IMG/VR virus record: IMGVR_UViG_3300030739_000024
Coordinates: 1-38,074 of that record
Reading direction: 5' to 3' (one strand)
Length of the DNA: 38,074 bases
DNA from: a virus
The position numbers and the translations under genes are program-made. Numbering within the stretch: the first letter of the stretch is position 1; each line of letters begins with the position of its first letter. This document shows positions 25,815-32,800 of this stretch, in pieces. Below the pieces are notes generated by a model that was given only the letters and a program-made list of their open reading frames with translations, ran no database searches and was not told the DNA's origin.

Positions 25815-25987
25815 TGGACCTCTACCACCAGATTCTCCAGATTTACCCCGCGCTGACGCTGGCGGATTTTAGCCCGGACATCGGCACGATCGCCCTCCAA
25901 GACGATGGCGAGGGCCCGTACATCAAGTCCTGGACCAACACGTTGTATGCCCAACCCACCGCTGCGCAGTTAGCCGCGATCACCTAG
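25814..25987 (+). CDS. Small XkdW-like tail protein, 57 residues
   Basis: This short gene starts at ATG 25814, overlapping the stop of the C1q-like fibre gene by one base, and ends at TAG 25985-25987. The sequence pattern IYPALTLADFSPDIGTIALQ, with DDGEGPYIKSW and QPTAAQLAAI, matches small XkdW-type phage proteins: a short leader, LQDDGxGxYIxxW, then a PTxxQL ending. Its position between fibre genes fits a fibre-connector or chaperone-like role, which is inferred only. The next gene starts 7 bases after its stop. Confidence 0.72.
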   Translation: MDLYHQILQIYPALTLADFSPDIGTIALQDDGEGPYIKSWTNTLYAQPTAAQLAAIT

Positions 25988-25994
25988 GCGCGTC

Positions 25995-27725
25995 ATGGCA
26001 CTCGGCCTTGGTCCGGTCACATCGCAGGCCATCGCCGACAGCTTTCCGGCGAGCGGCTTCGTCACGCTTGGCCTGACGGGCAACAAGGGTACCAGCCACA
26101 TCGGGTCGGTCGCGCCGTCCAGCACCGGGGTGATGGTGGTGGTCTTGACCTCGGGCACCTCGTGGACGGTACCGCCGAACGTCACTAACCTTGATCTGGT
26201 CGAGACCGTCGCGGCCGGGGCCGGGGGCGCCGCCGGTAATTTCACATCCAATTTCGGGGGCGGGGGCAGCGGGGGCTATCGTTCGGTGGCTAATCTCACC
26301 GTCACGCCTGGGCAAGTCATCCCGCTACAAATCGGTGTGGGTGGGGCGGGCGAGACGGCCAGCAGCGCCGCGACATCTGGCACCGCGACATGGTTTAACG
26401 GGACCACGTTAAGCGGCAGCTCGGTGGGGTCAGCGCCCGGACTCGCTAGTGTTGGCACGGCGGGGGGAGTTGGGGGCGCTTACGCATCAGGACAGCCCTC
26501 AGGGGGTGCAGGGCACTCGGGGGGCAACGGCGGTGCAGGCAGCGCGTCGCTCTCAGGCCCCGGTGGCGCGGGTAGTGCGACTTCGATTGCGATGGGCGGT
26601 AGCGGCTACGCGGGCAGTTCGACAACCGGCGGGACCGGTGGCAGCAATGGCAACTCGGGTGCGGGGGGCGCAGGCGGCACGAGCACTACGGCGGCAGCTG
26701 CGGGGGGATCTCTAGCGACTGGCGGTGGCGGCGGTGGCGGCGGTTATATTAGCGGCACCACGCTAGGTAACGGCGCGAATGGTGGCTTCCCCGGCGGTGG
26801 GGGCGGCGCCGGCTCGGGCAGTACGCACACCAATACCGGCGGCAATGGCGCGGGTGGCCAGATCACGGTCACCTATACGGTCAACACTACCGTAGCGATC
26901 GCGGGCAACAAAGGCACCGGTCACCTCGGCACGCTGGCGGATACCCGTACCCTGGCCCCTTCCGGCAATCACGGTACGGGGCACCTGGGTGCCGTCGCGG
27001 CAACGCTTACGCTGGCCCTCAACGGCAACCGTGGCACCGGGCGCACCGGCGTTTTGACAGCGAACCGCACGGCGCCCCTCACGGGTAACGCCGGGACCGG
27101 TCACATCGGGGGCGTGACCGAGTCGGCACCCCATGCCCTGGTCGGCAACGCCAGCACAGGCCACGCGGGCATCGCGCACCCTGGCCTCAGCCTGGGTTTA
27201 GCCGGCAACCATGCCACCGGGGGCGTGGGCTCAGTCGTTCGCCAGTCGCCCAACATGTTGGTCGGGAATGCCGCCACGGGCCACGCAGGCACGCCCACCA
27301 CCGCGCATGCGCTCGGCTTGAGCGGCAACCACGCCACGGGCCACGTGGGCACCGTAGCCACCGGGAGTACCTTGACGCTCGCCCTCACCGGCAACCGCAG
27401 CACGGGTTCGGTCGGCCGGGTGACGGCTGCTGCCAACGACACGCTCAGTATCGCCGGCGTCGAGGGGCACGCGCGTCTGGGCTCGCTCACGGGTGCCCGC
27501 AGCCTCGCGCTTGCGGGCAACGCCGGCCACGCGCGACTTGGTCAGATCACGGGTACGGCAGCCCGCGCGCTAGGTCAAGTCCACGCGCAGGGCCGTGTCG
27601 GGGTATTGACCACAGCAGGGGGTGCCGAGCGCTTCACGCTAGGTGGTACCCTGGTGCGTATGCGCGATAGTGACACCCTGGCTTTGCCATCGCTCGAGCA
27701 GACCTACGTACAGCGAGGCTATTGA
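25995..27725 (+). CDS. Tail fibre protein with Gly-rich domain and GNxxTGHxG repeats
   Basis: This 576-residue protein starts at ATG 25995. The first repeat unit (LTGNKGTSHIGSVAPSS) is at about 27-42. A glycine-rich domain (about 50-297) follows; it opens with a VPPNVTNLDLVE-type strand and FGGGGSGGYRSVANLTVTPGQVIPLQIGVGG, and resembles Gly_rich_2-type adhesin domains. Then about twelve repeats of around 20-24 residues (GNKGTGHLG, GNHGTGHLG, GNRGTGRTG, GNAATGHAG) run to about residue 545. The C-terminus ends with RFTLGGTLVRM and a basic tail. Short GxxxTGxxG repeats of this kind occur in phage tail proteins. It shares its repeat type with the next gene. Confidence 0.75.
   Translation: MALGLGPVTSQAIADSFPASGFVTLGLTGNKGTSHIGSVAPSSTGVMVVVLTSGTSWTVPPNVTNLDLVETVAAGAGGAAGNFTSNFGGGGSGGYRSVANLTVTPGQVIPLQIGVGGAGETASSAATSGTATWFNGTTLSGSSVGSAPGLASVGTAGGVGGAYASGQPSGGAGHSGGNGGAGSASLSGPGGAGSATSIAMGGSGYAGSSTTGGTGGSNGNSGAGGAGGTSTTAAAAGGSLATGGGGGGGGYISGTTLGNGANGGFPGGGGGAGSGSTHTNTGGNGAGGQITVTYTVNTTVAIAGNKGTGHLGTLADTRTLAPSGNHGTGHLGAVAATLTLALNGNRGTGRTGVLTANRTAPLTGNAGTGHIGGVTESAPHALVGNASTGHAGIAHPGLSLGLAGNHATGGVGSVVRQSPNMLVGNAATGHAGTPTTAHALGLSGNHATGHVGTVATGSTLTLALTGNRSTGSVGRVTAAANDTLSIAGVEGHARLGSLTGARSLALAGNAGHARLGQITGTAARALGQVHAQGRVGVLTTAGGAERFTLGGTLVRMRDSDTLALPSLEQTYVQRGY
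26892..27630 (+). repeat. Array of about twelve GNxxTGHxG coding repeats
   Basis: Each unit is about 20-24 codons with core GN-x2-TG-x-x-G. Copies include GNKGTGHLG, GNHGTGHLG, GNAGTGHIG, GNASTGHAG, GNHATGGVG and GNHATGHVG, ending in shorter forms such as GVEGHARLG. One further copy (GNKGTSHIG) lies before the glycine-rich domain near 26073-26106. Confidence 0.8.
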
Positions 27726-27727
27726 TC

Positions 27728-29461
27728 ATGAGCGCAACTTTCGATCCCGGTAACCTAGTCAATATCACGCTCAGTAATGGTGATATGACGGCTACGATGA
27801 ACGAGTCGGATGGCAACTGGCGGTCGGCGTTCGCCACGTTACAGCAGACCACAGGCAAGCGTTATTTCGAAGTGGGAATCAATGCGCTGGCTGTAGGGCT
27901 ATGCATCGGCCTCACCTATGTCAATACACAGGCCCTTCCGGTGGGCTTGTATTCGAGCAGTATCAGTGCGTTTAACCACATCGGCTCCAGCTCCGGTGTT
28001 ATTCAAAACACCATTATCGGGAGTATCGGATCGCCCCCCTTTACGACGGGTGACCTTGTTGGCGTCGCGGTCGATCTCGATGCGCAGCTGATTTGGTTTT
28101 ACAACCCGCAGGCGGCGCAGTGGAATGGGGATACCCTGGAGAATCAGAACCCGTCTACCGGGGCGGGTGGATTTTCGACGGCCGGCGTACAGTCCTCGCC
28201 GCCTAACCCCGGCGTCTCGCTGCTCGGCACCGGCGATGTGGTAACGATCAACATGGCGGGCCCGTTCCTACGGGTCGATTCGGGCTTCCTGGTCGGCGTG
28301 CCTGCTGGGTTCGATCCCTGGGATCCCGATGGCGGTGTATCGCTCTTGGTCAGTGGCAACACGGCCAGCGGTACAGTAGGCACGATGAGCATACCGAACA
28401 ACAGTCTCACCCGCGCGGTAACCGGTAACCGGGCTGCCTCGCGGGTAGCAAATCTGTCCGTTGCGGGCGCAAGTCTCACCCTCGCTACGCACGGCAATAC
28501 GGCCGCCGGACGCATTGGCCAACCCTCCGTATCCGGTGCGCCGATCGCAGTAGCACTTAGTGGTACCCATGCCACGGGGCGCATCGGTACCCCAAGCTCA
28601 GCACGGGCCGTCAAAGTTATCGGCAACGCTGGCACTAGCCGGCTCGGTACCGTCTCCAGCTCGCCCGTAACGAGCCGTGCGCTCAGTGGCAACCGCTCGA
28701 GTGGTCACCTGGGCAACGTGTCGGTGGTCAATGGCAACATCACGGTGGGGCTCGGCGGCAACCGCGGCGTGAGCCAGCTACGTAGCTTGGCGCAGCAGCG
28801 GGTGACCCATCTCACCGCACGCGCGGCGACGGCCGTGCTGGGTACCCTGGCACCCAACCTTGTCCAGCCGATCGGCGCGGCGCGCGCCACAGGACGGCTC
28901 GGTACGCTGGCGCTCAGCCGGCCCCTCGCGCTCACCGGACTAGCCAAGCCCACGCGGATCGGCACCTTAGCCTTTGTGCCGAGCACCGGCCTCAGCGGCA
29001 ACGCCGCACACGGTCGTCTGGGTACGCCGGGCGCCGCGCCATCGGCCGCGCTCAGCCAAGTCACCGGGCGCACGCGTGCCGGCACGGTGCACCACACGCA
29101 GGGCGGCATGCTGGTCACGAACAAGGCACTCAGCCACCTCGGCACCCTGGTGGCCACCCGCGCCATGGGCATCGGTCAGGTACACGCGAGCACGCGGCTC
29201 GGCCGCCTGGGGGTACAGATCGCCCCGGTGTTGCAGGGTGTCCACAGCGCAGGACGTGTTGGCCAGATAACCCCGACCCGGATGCTGGCCGGGGTCCGTG
29301 GCACTGCGCGCGCGCGCAGCCCGCTGGTAGCGGTGACCGTGGGCCTCGCCGGGGTCCGTAGCACGTCTCGCGTAGGACGCCCGACCGTTGGGTCTCCTGG
29401 CGTACAGACAGTAATAACAACTCACGAAAGCAACTATCTGGCTATAATTACACCCAACTGA
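27728..29461 (+). CDS. Tail fibre protein with SPRY-like head and shared repeats
   Basis: This 577-residue protein starts at ATG 27728, nine bases after a GAGG; TTG 27722 is also in frame but less likely. The N-terminal part, about residues 1-180, resembles a SPRY/B30.2 concanavalin-like domain: KRYFEVGIN near 42-50, VGLCIG, then FTTGDLVGVAVDLDAQLIWF near 102-121. From about residue 205 there are about seventeen repeats of the GNxxxGxxG type (GNTASGTVG, GNTAAGRIG, GTHATGRIG, GNAGTSRLG, GVHSAGRVG), matching those of the preceding gene. SPRY domains bind protein or glycan partners, so this is a plausible receptor-binding fibre. Function is inferred. Confidence 0.75.
   Translation: MSATFDPGNLVNITLSNGDMTATMNESDGNWRSAFATLQQTTGKRYFEVGINALAVGLCIGLTYVNTQALPVGLYSSSISAFNHIGSSSGVIQNTIIGSIGSPPFTTGDLVGVAVDLDAQLIWFYNPQAAQWNGDTLENQNPSTGAGGFSTAGVQSSPPNPGVSLLGTGDVVTINMAGPFLRVDSGFLVGVPAGFDPWDPDGGVSLLVSGNTASGTVGTMSIPNNSLTRAVTGNRAASRVANLSVAGASLTLATHGNTAAGRIGQPSVSGAPIAVALSGTHATGRIGTPSSARAVKVIGNAGTSRLGTVSSSPVTSRALSGNRSSGHLGNVSVVNGNITVGLGGNRGVSQLRSLAQQRVTHLTARAATAVLGTLAPNLVQPIGAARATGRLGTLALSRPLALTGLAKPTRIGTLAFVPSTGLSGNAAHGRLGTPGAAPSAALSQVTGRTRAGTVHHTQGGMLVTNKALSHLGTLVATRAMGIGQVHASTRLGRLGVQIAPVLQGVHSAGRVGQITPTRMLAGVRGTARARSPLVAVTVGLAGVRSTSRVGRPTVGSPGVQTVITTHESNYLAIITPN
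28342..29394 (+). repeat. Array of about seventeen GNxxxGxxG coding repeats
   Basis: Units of about 20 residues have the core GxxxxGRxG, with the second half drifting to GVRSTSRVG-type units. A 12-base identical stretch GCCGGGGTCCGT recurs near 29289 and 29349. The same repeat family fills the end of the preceding gene. Confidence 0.75.
29443..29448 (+). promoter_or_regulatory. Candidate -10 element upstream of the lysis genes
   Basis: A perfect TATAAT lies at 29443-29448, within the last codons of the SPRY-like fibre gene and 19 bases before the first lysis-cassette gene. The upstream region (about 29405-29435) is AT-rich for this GC-rich genome. No good -35 hexamer is present at 16-18 bases, so this is only a weak sigma-70-type promoter candidate. 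Confidence 0.35.
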
Positions 29462-29466
29462 TCCCT

Positions 29467-29874
29467 ATGGACAACACCGTGGCCACTGTTAGCAACGAGG
29501 ATCTACAGCGGCAGCTCGATCAGCAGGCCGAGCAGCTCGCTAAGCTGATCAAGATCGGGACCGACACGGCGTTGAATAACCAGTCGTTGCTCGAGCTACA
29601 GAAGCAGTTCGGTGTCTTTATCGACCGCTACAGCACCAACGATATCAAGCAGTGGGAAGCCGTGGGCACGGCGCAGGGCAGCGTGGACAAGCTGGCCTCG
29701 AAAATCATCGGCGGTGGCATCGTGCTCGGGATCTTCCAGACCTTTATGGTCGGGGCCATCTTCTGGGCCCTCAACGTGTTGAGTGCTGACCACACGATGC
29801 TGGCGGTACATGATCGGTTGCTCAATGACATTGGCGCCGAGGTACAGGTGATTAGGCACATCTCGGGAAACTAG
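29467..29874 (+). CDS. Membrane protein with coiled coil, lysis-associated
   Basis: This 135-residue protein has a helical, charged N-terminus with a coiled-coil pattern (LQRQLDQQAEQLAKLIKI) and one hydrophobic segment at about 79-104 (KIIGGGIVLGIFQTFMVGAIFWALNVL). It lies directly upstream of a two-segment membrane protein and the lysozyme. This order suggests a holin, antiholin or related lysis regulator, but a single membrane segment and long soluble arms do not identify the class. The TATAAT candidate lies 19 bases upstream. The next gene begins one base after its stop. Confidence 0.6.
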   Translation: MDNTVATVSNEDLQRQLDQQAEQLAKLIKIGTDTALNNQSLLELQKQFGVFIDRYSTNDIKQWEAVGTAQGSVDKLASKIIGGGIVLGIFQTFMVGAIFWALNVLSADHTMLAVHDRLLNDIGAEVQVIRHISGN

Positions 29875-29875
29875 C

Positions 29876-30097
29876 ATGCGTGCGATCGTCGACATCAAGC
29901 AACTCCATAAGAAGTATTCGGTTTGGGCGCTGGCCCTGATCTTCGTGGTCTCCACTGCCGATGCCGCCGCCCCGCTCCTGCAACCGTGGGTACCGGCCTA
30001 TGTCTATCCGCTCGTCATCGGCTTGCTCGCCGTCATTGGCGTGATCGTACGCGGTATCCGACAGGGGCCCCCTGATGCCGATCACGCGTCCGACTAA
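29876..30097 (+). CDS. Putative holin, two membrane segments
   Basis: This 73-residue protein has two hydrophobic segments (about 14-35 and 42-59) joined by a short Pro-containing loop, with a short charged N-terminus and a polar C-terminus (RGIRQGPPDADHASD). The size and two-segment topology fit class II holins, which form membrane lesions that trigger lysis. The gene starts one base after the preceding stop and overlaps the lysozyme gene by 23 bases. The upstream GGGA is a modest ribosome site. Assignment is by topology and location, not by recognised homology. Confidence 0.65.
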   Translation: MRAIVDIKQLHKKYSVWALALIFVVSTADAAAPLLQPWVPAYVYPLVIGLLAVIGVIVRGIRQGPPDADHASD

Positions 30098-30602
30098 TCG
30101 TACCCTCGCCTCGGTCGCCGGCGCCGGCACCGCGGCGCTGCTGCTGGGCACGGCGATCCATGCCGGCATCACGACCTCGCGCGAAGGGGTCACGCTCAGC
30201 CCGTTTGATGACGCGCTCGGTGGCCATGTGAAAACCGTCTGTTTCGGTGACACCGGCATCCCGATGCGCCGCTACACCTTACCCGAATGCAAGCAGCTGC
30301 TCGACACCCGCTTGGCCGGCTACGCGCTCGGCGTCAAGAATGCAACGCCAGGGTTCGACACGCTCACCGATGGCCAGAAGGCCGGGGCGATCGACTTCGC
30401 CTACAACGCGGGCTTGGCCACCTGGACCGCCTCGAGCATCCGTAACGGCTACGCGCGCAAGGATTTTCCGGCGGCTTGCCAACGCTTCATGCTCTATACC
30501 TACACCGACCACGGCAAGATCAATTGTGCCATCGCGGCCAACCACTGCGAAGGTATCCCCGCGCGCCGCATGGCTGAGCGCAATGCTTGTTTAGGAGAAT
30601 GA
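30075..30602 (+). CDS. Endolysin, GH24 lysozyme with N-terminal SAR-like anchor
   Basis: This 175-residue endolysin cleaves peptidoglycan. It follows AGGGG and starts inside the 3' end of the holin gene. Residues about 11-33 are a weakly hydrophobic Ala/Gly-rich segment (LASVAGAGTAALLLGTAIHA), typical of signal-arrest-release anchors. The catalytic region reads REGVTLSPFDDALGGHVKTV: Glu37, Asp46 and Thr54 match the E-x8-D...T pattern of the family, with a slightly longer gap between Asp and Thr than in T4 lysozyme. The FAYNAG segment (AIDFAYNAGLATW) is also typical. Several cysteines may stabilise the released form. The Rz gene follows after one base. Confidence 0.9.
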   Translation: MPITRPTNRTLASVAGAGTAALLLGTAIHAGITTSREGVTLSPFDDALGGHVKTVCFGDTGIPMRRYTLPECKQLLDTRLAGYALGVKNATPGFDTLTDGQKAGAIDFAYNAGLATWTASSIRNGYARKDFPAACQRFMLYTYTDHGKINCAIAANHCEGIPARRMAERNACLGE

Positions 30603-30603
30603 C

Positions 30604-31152
30604 ATGACCTTGAAATTCTGGTTGATCGTGGGCGCGGTGCTGCTCACCCTGGCAACGGGTGCTGCAGGTGCGCACTGGGTCGATGTGAAAGACTATGGCC
30701 ATAAGCTGGACTTGGCTGCGGTGGCGTTGGCCAACGAGAAAGATGCGCACCAACAGGACTTGCGTGAGGTGGCCAGTGCGGGCGCCACGGCCGCGGCCAA
30801 CGCGCTGGACTATGAGAAGACGTTGCAGGACCAGATGGCCGCCGATGATACGAAACACCAACAGGAGCTACAAGATGCGAAAAATGCTAACGACGATCTC
30901 GCTCGCGCTGTCAGCGCTGGCACTAAACGGTTGCGCATCGCAGTCGCAGCCAATCAAGCCCACAGTGCTGACGGTAGCAACGGTGTGCCCGGTACCACCG
31001 CCGCCCCCGGCGTCGATTATGACACCGTCGATCTCGCTCCAGAAGCTCGACAGGCTTATTACGATCTCCGCGAATCCATCACCGACGACCAAGTGAAGAT
31101 CGCCGCACTGCAGGACTATGCGCGCGCCTGCAGTGCGCCGCCTTCAAAATAG
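30604..31152 (+). CDS. Rz-like inner-membrane spanin subunit
   Basis: This 182-residue protein has one N-terminal membrane segment (about residues 5-24, FWLIVGAVLLTLATGAAGAH) and a long periplasmic helical region, as expected of an i-spanin. The start has AGGAG (GGAGAATGAC context) close by. The o-spanin gene is nested inside in another frame. Together they fuse inner and outer membranes in the last step of lysis. The end overlaps the convergent HNH gene by 9 bases and carries an inverted repeat that probably acts as a terminator. Confidence 0.85.
   Translation: MTLKFWLIVGAVLLTLATGAAGAHWVDVKDYGHKLDLAAVALANEKDAHQQDLREVASAGATAAANALDYEKTLQDQMAADDTKHQQELQDAKNANDDLARAVSAGTKRLRIAVAANQAHSADGSNGVPGTTAAPGVDYDTVDLAPEARQAYYDLRESITDDQVKIAALQDYARACSAPPSK
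30875..31096 (+). CDS. Rz1-like outer-membrane lipoprotein spanin subunit, nested in Rz
   Basis: This 73-residue protein lies entirely within the Rz gene in another frame. AGGAG at 30863-30867 is seven bases before ATG 30875. The sequence starts MRKMLTTISLALSALALNGC, a lipoprotein signal with the acylated cysteine at residue 20, leaving a mature chain of about 54 residues with PPPPP at 41-45. A Pro-rich short lipoprotein embedded in Rz is the classic o-spanin arrangement. The lipobox is LNGC, acceptable though not perfect. Confidence 0.85.
   Translation: MRKMLTTISLALSALALNGCASQSQPIKPTVLTVATVCPVPPPPPASIMTPSISLQKLDRLITISANPSPTTK
31104..31137. terminator. Strong inverted repeat at the convergent junction
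   Basis: A perfect 11-bp inverted repeat (CGCACTGCAGG at 31104-31114, CCTGCAGTGCG at 31127-31137) flanks a 12-base loop. It lies inside the last codons of Rz and 7 bases beyond the HNH stop codon in the leftward direction. There is no T-run on either side, so it is not a textbook intrinsic terminator, but its position at the end of two converging units suggests a terminator or transcription barrier. Confidence 0.55.
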
Positions 31153-31515
31153 CTCGAGCTGGTCAGGGCACCACCAATTGCTCTTGGCGTTGTTGACCTT
31201 CGCCGGGAGTGCCCGCAGGTTGTAGTGGACGTGCAGGCCGCACACGTAGGGGTGGTTAAGCGGCACGATATGGTCGACGTCGTGTTGTTGCCCGGTCTGC
31301 CACGTCAGGCGTGCGGCATCATCATAGACGGCGCGGATCGCCCGCATATCGGCCCAAGGTGGTGTGGCCACAATGCGTTGCACGATCCACTTACGCTGCC
31401 AGGACTTCGGCAGGGCACTCGTGCCGAGCGTCAAGATGCGCTCACGCAGGCGCCGGCACGGGCGCGCACCGAACGAGCCGTTGCCACTACGCGGCCCAAG
31501 CGTCAGCTGTATCAT
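31144..31515 (-). CDS. HNH homing-type endonuclease
   Basis: This 123-residue protein starts at ATG 31515, 29 bases inside the 3' end of the preceding zinc-ribbon gene. The frame continues upstream to 31680, but that part is Arg/Pro-rich shadow sequence. The HNH fold is visible from about residue 80: DHIVPL (His82), the helical LHVHYNLRALP region (His95, Asn99) and NNAKSNWW. Such nucleases nick or cut DNA and often occur as mobile genes in phages, or with packaging. A GGAG lies close upstream. It ends in LELF, like the gene before it, and converges with Rz. Confidence 0.8.
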   Translation of the reverse strand: MIQLTLGPRSGNGSFGARPCRRLRERILTLGTSALPKSWQRKWIVQRIVATPPWADMRAIRAVYDDAARLTWQTGQQHDVDHIVPLNHPYVCGLHVHYNLRALPAKVNNAKSNWWCPDQLELF

Positions 31516-31890
31516 CGTCTGTCTCCGTGGGGGGTTCGAAATACTCTTGCGGGCGCGCGGTGCCGTCCGCGTGGTACCAACAGCCGGGCGAGCCGCGCCG
31601 ATGCGCGGGCATCGTCGCGCTGTAGTTGCTGGCCTTGACTTCGCCATAGACGCGACCGCTGCAGTCGCACTCGACGGCACAGCGGTCGCGGGCGCGGTCC
31701 TTGATCACCCGATACTTCGTGCCACCGCAGCCTATGCACTTCCTGGGCGGCTCGTAGTCATCCGGGTGCCTAGGGAACACATAGCGCAGCTTGCACTTCT
31801 CACGGCTGCAGCGCACGTTGTATCGCATTTATCGGGTTGCCGTTTGGTTAGGGGAAGTGGCACCGCGCGCCGTACCCTAAAATAGCTCGA
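31146..31890. repeat. 12-base direct repeat flanking the HNH cassette
   Basis: AAAATAGCTCGA occurs at 31146-31157 (last codons of the HNH gene and the Rz stop) and at 31879-31890 (last codons of the DUF6378-like gene). The region between is the HNH and zinc-ribbon pair. Both genes therefore end with the same codons, giving the shared C-terminal ELF. Confidence 0.8.
31487..31828 (-). CDS. Small zinc-ribbon protein
   Basis: This 113-residue protein has cysteines C7, C12, C31 and C34 (C-x4-C-x18-C-x2-C), a classic zinc-ribbon pattern, plus further cysteines near 50-56 (CAVECDC). The remainder is charged, with an acidic C-terminus (TETDDDTADAWAA). No ribosome site is obvious. The HNH gene starts within its 3' end, so the two are probably translated together. 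It may bind nucleic acid and act with the nuclease, but that is inferred. Confidence 0.7.
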   Translation of the reverse strand: MRYNVRCSREKCKLRYVFPRHPDDYEPPRKCIGCGGTKYRVIKDRARDRCAVECDCSGRVYGEVKASNYSATMPAHRRGSPGCWYHADGTARPQEYFEPPTETDDDTADAWAA

Positions 31891-31906
31891 TAGGGGAAGT
31901 GGCACC
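31849..31906. repeat. 16-base direct repeat at the end of the DUF6378-like gene
   Basis: TAGGGGAAGTGGCACC is present at 31849-31864 and at 31891-31906, 42 bases apart. The second copy encodes part of the last ten residues of the DUF6378-like protein; the first lies just beyond its stop, between that gene and the zinc-ribbon gene. It looks like a partial duplication of the gene end. Confidence 0.85.
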
Positions 31907-32800
31907 CAGCAGTGCGTCCAGCACACGACGCGTGGTAGCCGGCGGCAGACCTAACCGGCCGAACGCCCGCAGCATATCGGCGTAGGCATCGGCGTCCACC
32001 GGTACATTGGCCATCCAATAGCGCAGCCTAACTTCGAGCTGCGTGTCGCGCGGCGGGTTAATCTCGGGGTTGCCCTTGACGGCATTCGGTGTGGCAGTCG
32101 CACCGCGGTACGGGGAGCACCGCCGGTCCCGTGATTCGACCGCTGCAACAGCCAAAGCGGCTATTTTGATGAAGCGACCACGAGGGTCTGTGAGCGGATT
32201 TTCCGACGACGGAACCATCTTGTTTAATTGTCGTGTGATGTAACGCGCGAAGTCATCGCTTGCGTACTTATCATCATGCTCGGGACCGCCCCACTGTGCG
32301 TCTTGTGCCATACGCTCGAGCGCTACTTCAGTATAAATTGCCGATGCCGAGATACTGACGGCTGGGGCGTTCGGCGTGAGTACACCATGGCTTTGACTTT
32401 TCGGCGCGGGATCGTACGTACCGCACGTGGGCTGGGCAGCGTCTTCGCCTATGGCGCGTATGCGCTGCTCGTGGGCAATCACCGACTCGTGCGGCTGCTT
32501 ACCCAGGGGTGCTGTCTGCATGATCGTGGCCTTCGAGCCGGCCACCAGCCGATCGTCGACCAGCTTGGCGTAGCCCATGATGTCATGCCAGTTGTCGCTG
32601 TAGTTCGGGTCACCGTTCAAGATGCGTGCGATCTTGTCGGCGATCACCGACAGGGCTTGCTTCTGGTCATCGGCCAGTTTGCCCCAGCTCGCGGGCGATT
32701 CGCGCATAACCTCCTGCAGCCGCTGGGCGATCCGGGCGTGATCGGTGAAGGCGCCGTAGCGTTGGCCGCGCTCGGCCAGGGTTTCGTCGACTGTGCTCAT
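31877..32800 (-). CDS. Two-domain phage protein with DUF6378-like N-terminus
   Basis: This 307-residue protein starts at ATG 32800, whose first bases overlap the stop of the primase-helicase gene (ATGA overlap). Residues about 1-95 (LAERGQRYGAFTDHARIAQRLQEVM, then KIARILNGDPNYSDNWHDIMGYAKLV) match the pattern of DUF6378, a small phage domain. Residues about 155-240 (LERMAQDAQWGGPEHDDKYASDDFARYI and GRFIKIAALAVAAVESRDR) resemble another conserved phage domain usually found in separate small proteins. The C-terminus is a short helical region. It appears to be a fusion of two normally separate modules. Function is unknown. Confidence 0.7.
   Translation of the reverse strand: MSTVDETLAERGQRYGAFTDHARIAQRLQEVMRESPASWGKLADDQKQALSVIADKIARILNGDPNYSDNWHDIMGYAKLVDDRLVAGSKATIMQTAPLGKQPHESVIAHEQRIRAIGEDAAQPTCGTYDPAPKSQSHGVLTPNAPAVSISASAIYTEVALERMAQDAQWGGPEHDDKYASDDFARYITRQLNKMVPSSENPLTDPRGRFIKIAALAVAAVESRDRRCSPYRGATATPNAVKGNPEINPPRDTQLEVRLRYWMANVPVDADAYADMLRAFGRLGLPPATTRRVLDALLGATSPIELF

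Noticed and set aside
31516-31680. Longer N-terminus for the HNH gene
   Set aside because: The 55 extra residues are Arg/Pro/Ala-rich and antisense-like, and they overlap the zinc-ribbon gene; ATG 31515 gives a normal small HNH protein.
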